From NCBI GenBank assembly GCA_018524725.1, contig JAEUWP010000207.1, forward strand, positions 248,001 to 312,000: a DNA stretch of 64,000 nucleotides, given 5' to 3'. Position 1 is the stretch's first letter. Every line of letters begins with the position of its first letter. A program made the position numbers and the translations under genes. This DNA is from Podaxis mareebaensis. Taxonomy: Eukaryota; Basidiomycota; Agaricomycetes; Agaricales; Agaricaceae. Under the pieces are notes generated by a model that saw only the letters and a program-made list of their open reading frames with translations, had not been told where the DNA came from and ran no database searches. Below are positions 21,985-32,900 of the stretch, piece after piece.

Positions 21985-24899
21985 TCATGCATTAACCTTG
22001 ACCGTAGGTGGATTGGTAGTGGTAGCGTTGTTGACACGTTTTCCACTAATTGCTTGATAGACAATTTCTTTGATGGCAGGTAGACCAGTCGTAATCAGCT
22101 TGATTTGGCGGGTTTCGTCTTCGCAAGTTTAATCAGCAAACATCAAGAAACATCAGAATTGTCATACCAATGGATATTACAGCATTGTGTCTACGCAGAA
22201 CCTTGGCTTTTGCGTGAGGGCTGAGGGCGGGATGTGTCGACGGGACAATCAGGAAGGAATGCTAGGGCCGCTATTAATCATGAGAAACACAAGGTGGGCT
22301 GCCCACAAACCTTCCGACACCAATCTCGAATACCATCGGACGACATGGGAACTGTGGGCATTTTCTGTGGTCCAACCACCTGGATAACAGCTTTGACACT
22401 TTTTATGATGCCCGACGCTGTTAAGATGTTACGATGCAGACGAACGGGAAAGGGAGTACCCAACTCACATCGCCGGTCCATCAAGTTAACAAGTGCCTGG
22501 CATCCTGGCCCGTGCCCAATGAGCACGATGTTACTCGCCCCAGAAAGCCTGAGAGATGAGTTAAACCAGCTTATGGACAGACACTTCAGGCGGACGAACT
22601 GGATATAATTGTCCCAGATGTAAACGAGGGTGTCTTGACCTATATCCTCTGCCGATTTTGACCGCTATGGAAGGAGGCTTCAATAAACGGCCCTTTTGAA
22701 TCTAGAATGAGCGTTGTAACTCACGGAAGATATGATCGTAGCGGGTCTAGGGAATAGGTTGGCATCAAGTAGGGCATATCCATCGACTTTCACCCATTCG
22801 ATGAGACTTTTGGAGAAATCAATCTGAAAATTAGGACAATGAGTGGGCGCTTGATAGAGGTCAAATTCCAGCATACTAGATAAGATCTCTCTATCTCAAC
22901 ATCGCACGTGGCTGAGGATTCAAGTTCCATGCGGAGGTTACCACTAACAAGAGGTTAGTTACAGAAAATGACAGAAAATGATAGAAAAACGTACAATTCG
23001 TGAATAAAGACAACCAGCGTCTTGTTGGTAAATAAATCCGAGCTGGTCGGGTTGAGTTTTGAAAAGATGAGAAGACCGCCTACCAACTCACCTGCACATA
23101 ATTTGTGCTGATAATCGCTGTTCCATTTCCTGTCTAAGTAGGGGGATCTGCATCATTCCATGCTCCGTATAAAGGTAATGTTGACGATGTGCTTTGAGAA
23201 TTTCTGTAATAGTGTTAACATAAGACCATCAATTCCCGAAGGATAGGCTAACCGGGTATCGAAAAGGTGATATCTTCTATGTCTGTTCACGCAATTTAAT
23301 CATTATCGAGCGCAGAAAGGAGACGGGGAACTACCTTCTTGAGGTTCGCAGGCACGGGGGTCCACGCTCTTCCAGTATTTGCTCTGTTCTTTTGCCACTA
23401 GCCAGACCGTTTCTGTGGCTTCCTCGCTGGCCGTCATGGGCGGCAGTTGATCAGGGGCTTCACCCAATAATACCTTGGTCACAGCCAGTGCAGACACCGA
23501 GATTGAGTCGAGATTGTATCCACCCTTGGGGAGAAATATGATCAAATTGGGAGTCGGATGCTTCAGTGGTGAGTCTGACCTCGAGAGCAACTACCATTCG
23601 ACCGTTGGCCAGCCCGGCTAACATATGGGTCATATGAGCGTATCCAGCAGGGGAAACCAGACATTCGCCGAGTTCATCACCAGCGGCAGCGTCAAATCCC
23701 GCAGAGACTAGTGACCAATATAGTTATCGCTCCCGATATATATAAAGATAGGTTGAAGAGGCGTACTTATGACCAGATCCGGAGCAAACTCTATTCCAAT
23801 GGGCATGACAATTTTCTGAAAAGCGTGGATATAGTCGGCATCACCCATCCCAGCACATGGCCATGGAATATTCACGGAACTAGATTGCACGTGTCAAGCA
23901 ATGTTCACACACACATTAGGCCACTCACTAGCCCAATCCAGCTTCTTCCCCGCATGATTGCATGCTACCAAAGGGACCAGTAGGGTAGAAATTCCCTTGC
24001 TCATAACGATGCAAGGAAATATATAGAACTGAAGGATCATCGTTGAAGGCTCGCTGTGTACCATTACCTATGGACATAGTCTGAGCTGGCTATATCGTAC
24101 CAACTTATTGGTCGTACCGTGGTGCACGTCCCTAAGACTTCATCTCAGCTTTGCCGATTTCGATTAAGTTGACACACGGCATACCAGTCCAGAATTAGGA
24201 TCTTCTTGATTGGCGTCAACTGCTGAACAACGCGAGCAGCAACGGCAACATTGTTGAAGAAACAGAATCCCATGTGTTCGTCAGGCTCCGCGTGATGTCC
24301 GGGAGGCCTGACGATGGCGAAGGACTTCTTGAGTCTGCCCTGTGCGACAGCTAGGGCTGCCTCAACAACACCACCACAGCTTAGCAGAGCCGCTCTAGTG
24401 GTTCCGGCCATGACATACAGAGACAGCTGTTCATAGTATGCTTCAGAATCAATAATTTGTTGATCTTGCATATCTGAACAAAAATAAATTTCGGTGATTA
24501 TATTCGATGCACGCCTCAAAAACCAAGATATATGCGGATAAGCTTACATTGTATGGCTTGCACTTTATCCCAGTGGTCTTCAGTATGAACCAGCAGAGCT
24601 TCTTCCCGGTTGACCGGTCTAATTGGCAGCCAAAGCATCTTCTTGGTATATTGGTGCTCGGCAAGCGTTTTCCATATCCGGACTATGCGTTGCGGTTGCT
24701 CCGGGTGGGGGTCGTTGCCAAGCTTCAGGTGAGTGGTCATTTCCGACGAATAGACATAACCAACAGTATAATTGGGTAAGGTAGGATTGTAGGGCACCGA
24801 CATGGCACGCGGGCGGACAGTCGCGTTCCTGGAAGAAGACACCGCACCATCGTCATCGACTTCCATGGCGTCTGGATTTTTCTTATATTGCGAGTCCAT
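21985..24899 (-). CDS. HDA1: Class II histone deacetylase, Hda1/Clr3 type
   Basis: A zinc-dependent lysine deacetylase acting on histones for gene silencing. Order after splicing: an acidic N-terminus ([17 protein letters not shown]), [27 protein letters not shown], the His-His dyad in [20 protein letters not shown], metal-binding DWDVHHGNGTQ rebuilt over two introns, then [32 protein letters not shown], and [13 protein letters not shown] with the catalytic-loop tyrosine. The C-terminal 300 or so residues, which in this family form an Arb2 domain, are less clear by eye. The stop is at 21985-21987. All key catalytic residues are present, so an active enzyme is expected. The gene converges with amidohydrolase B. 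Confidence 0.92.
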
Positions 24900-25714
24900 A
24901 GCCCAGGAGCGTCGGGATGTCTAGACCGGCGAGTAAACCTGACAAAGAGCAAAGAGACGGAAGGTATAGAAGAAGTATGGATGAGGAAGAGATATAAAAG
25001 GCAAAGCGATCAATTCCCTTCCTGTTTGGAGACAACCTCTAGATCAAATAACCGAGTCAAGCGCCGAACGCGATCGCGTCAAGTAATTTGGCGCGTTACA
25101 TAAAATGATTCCACTAAATATATCGCTTTATGGACTCGAGTAGGTTATTCACAGAAAGCATACTTGAGGTGAATACCGGGCCGTACAATGTCACAGACAT
25201 GGTCTATATGTGAGTCAGCAAGCCTTTTCTGTGAGGAGAGACAAGACCCCAGATTATCCCTACAAATGTTATTGTATACCCCGAAATTCCGCATTTTGGG
25301 GATTTATGTCTGGACCAGAAAATATTCCCACGCTTTCTGACAAGACTCCTGCGTTTCTCGTTGACACAGCTCAAGGAGGTTTTTAGCTTTCAAAAGTTTG
25401 GAGAAATTTGTTCAGATTTCAGGGACAATGTCTGTGGGCATAGCTTGGATGTGACATCGAGAAGCACTGGACTTCCTGCACACGCGCGTGAAAATCAACC
25501 TCGGACTTTAACCCGTATACCCTACTACTACCCTACTCGAGTACTTGTAAACATGGTCTGTGTCATCAGGGCTTATCTACGTTATAGCGGATAGAAAAAG
25601 AGAAAAGGAATATACAAAATCAAGTCTCTTGGATCAGGAGGATTGATAATCTTTTGATAGTGTTCCTAGAATCGTTTGCTGCATTATGCATTATTGGTGA
25701 CGGTGCGGTATCTC

Positions 25715-25722
25715 TATAAAAA
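25715..25722 (+). promoter_or_regulatory. TATA-like box before an orphan reading frame
   Basis: TATAAAAA stands 54-61 bp before the ATG at 25776, a plausible distance for a short 5' leader. Confidence 0.3.
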
Positions 25723-25775
25723 GAGAATGAGTTGGATGCTCAAGGGACTAGGCATACAGGTTACACAGGAGAACA

Positions 25776-26105
25776 ATGATAGAAAAAAGCTGGGACATAT
25801 TAGCTCAGTACCCGTCAGGTATGAGAGAAAGGGAACTCACGGATAGTAGACGCGCTAAAGCTCAAGTCGCGGAAGAGATTAACACACCCATGGTGAAGAC
25901 TGGAATCCAACAATTTGATACAAGCTGGACGAACAAATGGTACGCACGACTTGGTATTACAAATGTGAGGATCTATATCCCACATACCAATCGAGAGGGT
26001 CTCAATCCCCTATCTGGTGCATTTGACGAGATTCGCGATAAACCAACCACTGCGACAGGATTCAAACTCCCACTTATGGCGTCGACTGAGAAAATGTATG
26101 TATAA
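25776..26105 (+). CDS. Possible orphan protein, 109 aa
   Basis: An ATG-initiated, intron-free frame that starts MIEKSWDILAQYPS and ends EKMYV. It is polar, without membrane segment, signal peptide or motif I know. It lies alone in a 2-kb intergenic region and has a TATA-like box upstream. Chance cannot be excluded at this length. Confidence 0.25.
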   Translation: MIEKSWDILAQYPSGMRERELTDSRRAKAQVAEEINTPMVKTGIQQFDTSWTNKWYARLGITNVRIYIPHTNREGLNPLSGAFDEIRDKPTTATGFKLPLMASTEKMYV

Positions 26106-26884
26106 CATAGAGAAAGCAGAGCCTAGAAAATATAACGAAGCACGTCAGTTGACATCTCGGTTGAAATCAGAACAAACTCTGGATGCATAGTTTAAATGAT
26201 GAATTACTGGGAGCAGCTCTGAGGAAAGTGTGAGCTCAGCGTTGACATCGAATAAGGAATGAGGTGGACGTGGCTAGCAACAGGGAAGCAAGTAGCGGCG
26301 GTGTATACTTTTAGTGTCCTGTACTAGTAGGTCCCGGGCATTAACGGTTGTGCATTGGCGTGTCAATTCACAACTCTGCCACTGTGTCACATCATACTCG
26401 GTTTCAGCGAAGCGTAAAACAATCCGAAACGTCATCAGCTCATCGGGCAACCTATTTTCACAATCAAGGAAAAACCTAATCAGCAGCAGGACTGAGACTC
26501 CCGGCGTTAAGAACATCAGTTATTTTTAGTTTCAGTTTAGTTACGCCGTTCGCTGTCCATCACCGCACGGTGACGGTCCTCGGAAGCGTGGCTCCATATC
26601 TCCGGTTTTTCTCAGGCATATCACCAGGGTGCCACCATGTGGGTTAGTGGACACGTCGTGGAGAGGCAAGTTCGCACTGTTTATCGGAGCGTGTTTTGCA
26701 CCCGACCTCCACAAGAAACAATATGTGCCTGCAAGGCAACGAAATTAAGGGCGGAGAGTCCTGTTTCTGTATGCGGACCAGGGGCCGGGATATTGTTGGT
26801 GTGATCTGATGCGTCGAAACGGTTGACACTGCTTCCACAGCATGGTTAGCGGCTACCGCCCGCTGCTCATACCCACTCTGGCCC

Positions 26885-26891
26885 TATATAA
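26885..26891 (+). promoter_or_regulatory. TATA box of the four-helix membrane protein gene
   Basis: TATATAA, followed by a C/T-rich stretch (about 26896-26930) of the kind often found at fungal transcription starts, then the ATG at 26938. Confidence 0.5.
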
Positions 26892-26937
26892 CCCGCCGCC
26901 CTTCTCGTCCTTCTCATCTCTGTATCTCTGACACTCC

Positions 26938-28129
26938 ATGCCCTTCAGCTACCGAGAGCTTTTCCTTGGCAGAACCAAATTCTGCTGTTGCATCCCTGTT
27001 CGTATAGGTGTTATTATCATGGCCGTTTTGGGGATTGTATTCTCGGCTGTGCTTTCAATTGCGCTGTGGTACGAAGTATCAGGTGAGCACTCGATCCCCT
27101 TCCTACCCTGGCGCAGACTCATGAAACAATCGGCAGTTAACCACAAAATGACCAGCGGGATTAAGGCTGCGTTTGTGATAGGTGGCCTGGTAGAAACCTT
27201 TCTTTTTGCTGCGTCAATATTTGGGTAAGTGCTTCCAGCTCGAGTACGCCGGATCGTTGTCAACGCTGAACAGCCTTGTTGGGTCGATTGTGCGCAAGCT
27301 GAGCTTCATACGGATTTATACGACCATCACATACGTACACTTCGTCCTCAACGTCGGCGTCGCGATTTGGTTCCTTGTTGTGGTTTCTCGAACTGCTGAT
27401 AATGCCAATAAAGCGCTGTGTAATGGGTCCGGGGGTGCAGAATCGCAATGCATGAAGCTACTGTCTTTCGGAAAAACAGCGTATTTTGTCGTCGCAAGCC
27501 TGGTTCTCTTGATTGAGATGTGTAAGCATGATCGTTGGTCTATTTCCTACGTTATCATCTAATTGAAAACAGATGGTGCAATAATTCTGACCCGCTACGT
27601 GAATCAACTCAGCCGAGAGAAAATGTACAAACGTCAAACAAGGAAAGGGATAGAAGAAGCGTTCAGGCTTGAAGCTGCGAGAGCTCGGTACTCCACCCTC
27701 GCAAGTTCGCATGAACTAGCACCACTAGGGCCTACCGGAATATACGACGATAATATCGAGACGGAATACGATCCATATCGAGAAGCCTCGATTCCACCAC
27801 CCGCAGCACCAGTTCGAGCGCCTCGCAGGTTTCAAACGTTTGTGGATGGAGGGAGACCTTCTCCACCAATCGAGGTTGGTTACGGCGGTGGCACCTGGAC
27901 GCACGAGGAAATTACGGAAGAGGAAAAGGCTAGGCTAAAGAGGGCAGAACGGGAGTTGGGAACTGATTCTCGGATGTCTCCAATTGATGAGACAGAGGCA
28001 GCCAGAAGACGGTCAGAAATCAAAGCGGTCGGGGGTCCAATCACCTCGTATGTACCTGAGGTCGAGGATCTCCCCCGCTACACGTATACATATCCAGCTG
28101 GAGGGAGACCTGAGCCTGAAATGAGATGA
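26938..28129 (+). CDS. Four-transmembrane protein of unknown function
   Basis: Splicing (for example the intron starting GTGAGC after ALWYEVS) yields four hydrophobic helices: IGVIIMAVLGIVFSAVLSIAL, a second around AAFVIGGLVETFLFAASIFG, a third around VHFVLNVGVAIWFLVVV, and a fourth around TAYFVVASLVLLIEM. A cysteine-containing loop lies between helices 3 and 4 (CNGSGG...CMKLL). A cytosolic tail of about 180 residues follows, Pro- and charge-rich (PPPAAPVRAPRRF, HEEITEEEKARLKRAERELG). The layout is tetraspan/MARVEL-like, but I recognise no family signature. The start at 26938 follows a TATA box. It lies upstream of the Dsc4-like gene on the same strand. Confidence 0.75.
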
Positions 28130-28389
28130 ATTTTCGTATTCGTTTGGGACATTGTAGATACCCTTGGACGTCCATGGTCTGTATTTATTACATTTGCAAT
28201 GATGACTTGTGTGACCAAAAAAGGGGGGGTACACAAGAACAAGCAAGGAAATGTCATCTCGTGCACGCTTCACCGCTGGATGTACAGTCCCTCCAAGCCC
28301 TATTGCTGAGCCCCGTTGCTTGCACTCGGCAAGCCCTCTCATCGTCGCAGTTCACGTCGGGCTGCATTTAGTCTGTTCAGTTACATGTC

Positions 28390-29324
28390 ATGCACACTCG
28401 CTACTATGCTCAGCGCCAGCACCTCGTCCGTTCAGTGAGTCTAGCGCAGAGTACCAGAGTCCAGCAAGACTGAAACATACAATTTCGTGTCGCAGCTCGA
28501 CGCGCTTTTGCAGCAACTCTTCACATTATCCTTCCTCATGTCTCCCTCCATCTTCATCTATCTTGCACGGATGCTTATACAAATTCAATGCGGAAGACCT
28601 AGAGACTTCGACCAGACGTATTCCCTCCGAGTCTTCTTTGTCATTATCTTGGTCTTCAACGCCGTCATACTCTGGATACATGCTTTGCGGGGTGCATCGG
28701 AAGGCCGGGCACTCGTCATTGACTTCGTTGGGATGTGTGAGCCGTTCGTCGACCATAGCTTGTAATGTTCCTCTGACTATGTCATATCTAGCTTATGTGC
28801 CTTCGAGACTACAACTCGTCTCGCTGGACCTGTGCATTCTTGTTCTACAACTACTGGTTACGACCATCTCATATGAAACGCAGCTTTACTACACGAGTAC
28901 GGAGACAGAAATGCCTGATGCGCTGCTGCCTGAAGCGTCACCGTTGTCTACCCCTTCCAACGAACATCCGCCGCTCGCAGCTACCTCTCGACTTTTATCG
29001 CCATCAGATCCCGATACCCCACAAACTAACGTCGCAAAAGACTCAAAGAGGAACCCAACACCATGTATTGTCGATTTACAACTTTCACCCATCATAAGCC
29101 GGTTACGGAACCCAGCTCCTCCTGTTACTGCACGCTCAGATTCTCTACTCCCCTTGCCGAATACAACTTCTCTACCAATCCCTGCCGGGCTGCGTATGAT
29201 TATGCGCGCTAATGCGCGAGCTAGAAGAGACCGGGGTGCCGGTGGTGATGGTGGCAATACTCAAAGAGGAGCTGGGAGCGGAGGGAATGAAAGTGGTGGG
29301 CGTATTCCTGGAGGTTTGGGATAG
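28390..29324 (+). CDS. DUF1746 protein, Dsc4-like subunit of the Golgi Dsc E3 ligase complex
   Basis: The first exon encodes MHTRYYAQRQHLVRS and splices (GTGAGT...TCGCAG) to LDALLQQLFTLSFLMSPS. The DUF1746 domain continues with SLRVFFVIILVFNAVILWIHA, VIDFVG joined to AYVPSRLQLVSLDLCILVLQ, giving about four membrane helices. In fission yeast the DUF1746 protein Dsc4 belongs to the Golgi Dsc ubiquitin ligase that activates SREBP; that role is inferred here. The C-terminal half is Ser/Pro-rich and ends in a Gly/Arg-rich tail (ARARRDRGAGGDGG). A longer frame that starts upstream at 28251 runs through the first introns and is not the gene. Confidence 0.8.
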
Positions 29325-29418
29325 GTTGTTATAGTATAAATGCTGCTATTTTATCGTTGGGATAGTTGGGATACATTCTTCGTGGATGCCGGATACGCTA
29401 GTTGGCGGGAATTAACAT

Positions 29419-29678
29419 TCACCACTTGCGTTTCAACTGCGAGGCGTGAAGTTTCTAAGGAGTCTCTCTATGCAGTCTCGGTATGAACTCACAGCAGTGC
29501 GTAGGCATTCAGCAAATCTTGCGAACTCCTCCTTGCACATGTCCTTCCTTACGTCCATATAATTTGCTGTGATGCATTTGCCATAGGTTGAAGCCTGCAC
29601 AGAGCATGTGACGGTTGTGGCGTAGGCAAATTTCTTGAGAGGACTTTGAGAATCCTTGACGATTTTGGTAGCGTTCAT
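29419..29678 (-). CDS. Twin CX9C mitochondrial protein, NDUFAF8-like complex I assembly factor
   Basis: A small protein starting MNATKIVKDSQSPLKKFAY at the ATG 29676-29678. It contains two CX9C motifs, CSVQASTYGKC and CKEEFARFAEC, the pattern of CHCH proteins oxidised by Mia40 in the intermembrane space. Order and spacing resemble NDUFAF8, which helps build complex I. The 3' end is ambiguous. Reading straight through gives 81 residues ending NFTPRS (stop at 29433). Removing a 38-nt GTGAGT...CTTAG intron (29455-29492) gives 73 residues ending LKRKW (stop at 29419). It is head-to-head with CSF1. Confidence 0.75.
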
Positions 29679-29954
29679 GGTGGTGAGGGTCAAGTGTGGT
29701 CGATGATATAATCAGGGCTGTTGAATTCAGTCAGCGCGTGAATTCAATTCATCTTGGGCTCGGCCTCTGACTGAGCTTGTTTGGAACGCTTGCCTTCCTC
29801 CCAATGTCAACCTAACGTCGAACGTTGAACTCTCGTTCTTCCGTACCGCCTCTTCGAACTCAAGGAACTCGTCCTTCTATCTAGTGCTTTTGTTCCGACG
29901 CGACCTGGCTACCTACACGTGCTCGTTTGCATAGCCTAATCGCCAGAAAACACC

Positions 29955-32900
29955 ATGCTCGATCGGCTTCTTCTGATATCATGCATATGCATCGCTGTCG
30001 CCCTTGTTCTCTACTTTTTCTACTGGAACCGTTTCCTTGGACTCGTCCTGGGTTTGGTGTTCCGGGTTTTGTACTGGAACCAGGAGGGCTCAAGTTGTTG
30101 GGTTGAAATTGGTTAGACTCTTGTCCGTTGTGATTGGCCCCCCTTGTTTCTGACGAGTGGAGCTTGAACAGGCTCTATACACTTCTCCATACTGACTGGA
30201 CGAATATTATTGAAGGATGTTCACTACCACTCCAGCAATCAAACAATAAAGATTGTCAAAGGACAAATTCAATGGCAGTATTGGATTCGGAGACCTATGA
30301 CGGAGGATAAACTATATGTTAAAGGGGAAGACCGTGCGTAGATGTCCCTACTCGATTTTATGGGGGGCAACATCACTTACGCCACGAGCATAGACCAGCG
30401 TGATTTCCAGGTCTCATTGTGTCGCATCCAGATAACTTTGCAAGGTTTCGAATGGTTTTTATATAACCGTACCGCAGCATACGACAACATTCTATCTCAA
30501 ATGGAGGAGAGCTTAAACAGGAACCCCTCTCGTTCTACAGACAGGAATAGATCTTCACAGAAGTTGAACCGCTGGGGTGAGTTGGATTCGCCCTTGGACA
30601 TGTGCTTTGTTCATTCGTTTCGGGTTTCAGATTCAACACCATCCAGAGGACCTCCGCTTCCTAAACGGACACTGCGAGTCCCGGCAACGATTCAACAAGC
30701 TTTCACATGGCTCAAAGAACAACTACCTGTACTCGATCCCAAGGAGCTCTTGCCTTTGGGCATTCAAGTCTCGAAAGGTGCTATTATATGCGGGAATACC
30801 TCAACGCCTAGTCTTCTCGTGGCAGAGTTCAACTCATGCCAGGGTACGTTCGGTATAACCCAGGTTGGTTTGCAATGAATTCGGGTGTGAGGCATGTTGA
30901 GTGACGGGATGTACAGGCAAGGTCTAAGTGTGACTTGTACAAGCAAGTCCTTGCATTGAAGTTCCGGAACGCCGTTATTCAGTTGGCAGAAAATGAACAC
31001 TACGTTGACCCCATGTCGACTCTTGGAGAGTTGATCAGCGATCGTGTTGACCAGTAAGCATTGCCCGTGTTTTGCATACATGTAGAATACTGACACTGTT
31101 CCAAAGATATCCTACGCTCAGCAATGCATCCTCTTATCTCTCGTATCGTTCCTTCCGACGCCTGTGGCGACAACTGAGTCTCTACCCTCTCACTCTCAAA
31201 TACGGTCTCAATCGTCAACGACAACGAAACTTCAGAGCTTCTACCACTAGACAACCACACTCCAAGCGGGGCAAAGGGGTGGAAGAAGAAACTCCTATTG
31301 GGGCAGACTTTTCTACATTGGAGTATGCCATTGAGCGGAAGATCCTGGAAACACCAATGTTGGAGATGGCTTATCTTGTGGACGTTGTTGGTGATGTACC
31401 GCCTGTCGAAGAGCAAACGCATCCAGAGGTATATGAGTTTGGTAATGGTGACACCTCGCCGGATTGGGTGTTGGAAATGGCTGTACACGGTGGTTTTGTG
31501 AGATATGGACCTTGGGCTGACCGTCAGAGGTAAGGGAAGTCCTTGATGTTTTCAGGGGTGATTTATCTCAACGTATTTCCATGTTCCACAGAGCGGAGCT
31601 ACAGAAAACCTTTTTTCCTCCCACATATCAGACAGCAGAACAGACACGCCCTGTTGAACCCGGCGACAAGCGGATATGGACTGCTCTGCAGATATTTGTA
31701 GAGTTGAGAAACGAGACAACGTTGCATATTCCATTTAGAGAAGCTTCAAAGGTGCGTGCCTTTTCATACCTCCGACGCATTTTCTCAATGTTGACACAGG
31801 ATTGGCAATGGGATGGTTTGGTTGAGGTACCGAAGAGATCTCGGCGGAGGGAACCAGCATCTATCAGTGTGGTGGTTGGAGATCGTTCATCGATCAATTA
31901 CCTGGTGCCTATGGCAGCGGGTCCTTCTGGGTACGAGGCTGTTTTTGAAGTCCATCTTGATGATATCTCTGTGACTTCGAGTCTGAATGATATCCGCTTG
32001 GTGGCCGCGGATTCATGTCGCGTGAGAATTCGTCGCTTATGGTTTGGTATGAATCCGTCTCATCCTTTCCACAGATCCATGGTGACCTTCCGTCGCCCTT
32101 GAAGTGGAATGATGAGAGAACCTGGACTATAGATGTTACATTTCGCCAGCCTGTTCTTTACCTATTGCGGGATCATATCAACATGTTCACCGACCTTGGG
32201 AAGGATTGGGCTTCCGGACCTCAGAGTGATTGGCAACGATGGGTCCCAACAGTCTATGCCGTGAATTTCAACCTCTATCGTTATGAAATCAATCTCTACG
32301 CCAATGATCAAAACATCATTGACAAACCACTCGTTTGCGAAGACAATGGTACGGTCATATGTCTGCGCTTTTCTAGATGCATTCTAAACACCTTGACAGC
32401 CCTGGTGATTCTACATGGAGAAAAAATCGAGTCGAATGTCATAATCCCTTCCAACAAGTTTAGACCAGAGTCAACCACCATACAGATCGCTGCAAAAGCA
32501 CCGAATTTGTCCGTTGACTTTTCCTTGCCTCGATGGAATACTCGAGCTGCATACATTCCCACAGAAGGATGCAACTTGGCTAAAGTCGGTTCTTTCGTTC
32601 TCAAAGCGTCCTATCATTACTATTCCGAAACTCGGGACGACTTTGTTGACCATCTCACGTTGAATTTTGAGGTGGGCCCCTCTAATCATATCTTGAGAGA
32701 ACTCTTCAGATAACATCCCTCCTTCTAGCTCTCGGAACTTGTCTACCAGACATTGGGTTGGTCCATACGATATTGGATGGTCTTGCGTGACAATTATCTG
32801 GGTTCATTCACGAACTTCTCTACGCTCTATGAGTATATCGACAAAAGGAAGAGGAAAATTCCCGTGGGGGATCCTATCAGCCTGAAATACCGCGAAGGAA

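Larger units (their letters stand above)
24900..26937. other. 2-kb gene-poor intergenic region
   Basis: This holds the upstream sequences of the deacetylase (-) and of the four-helix membrane protein (+). Apart from the orphan frame at 25776-26105, I see no gene, tRNA or repeat. Confidence 0.5.

Noticed and set aside
28251..29324. 357-residue open frame at the DUF1746 gene
   Set aside because: Its 5' two thirds read through introns in the wrong frame; the spliced gene starting at 28390 matches the family.
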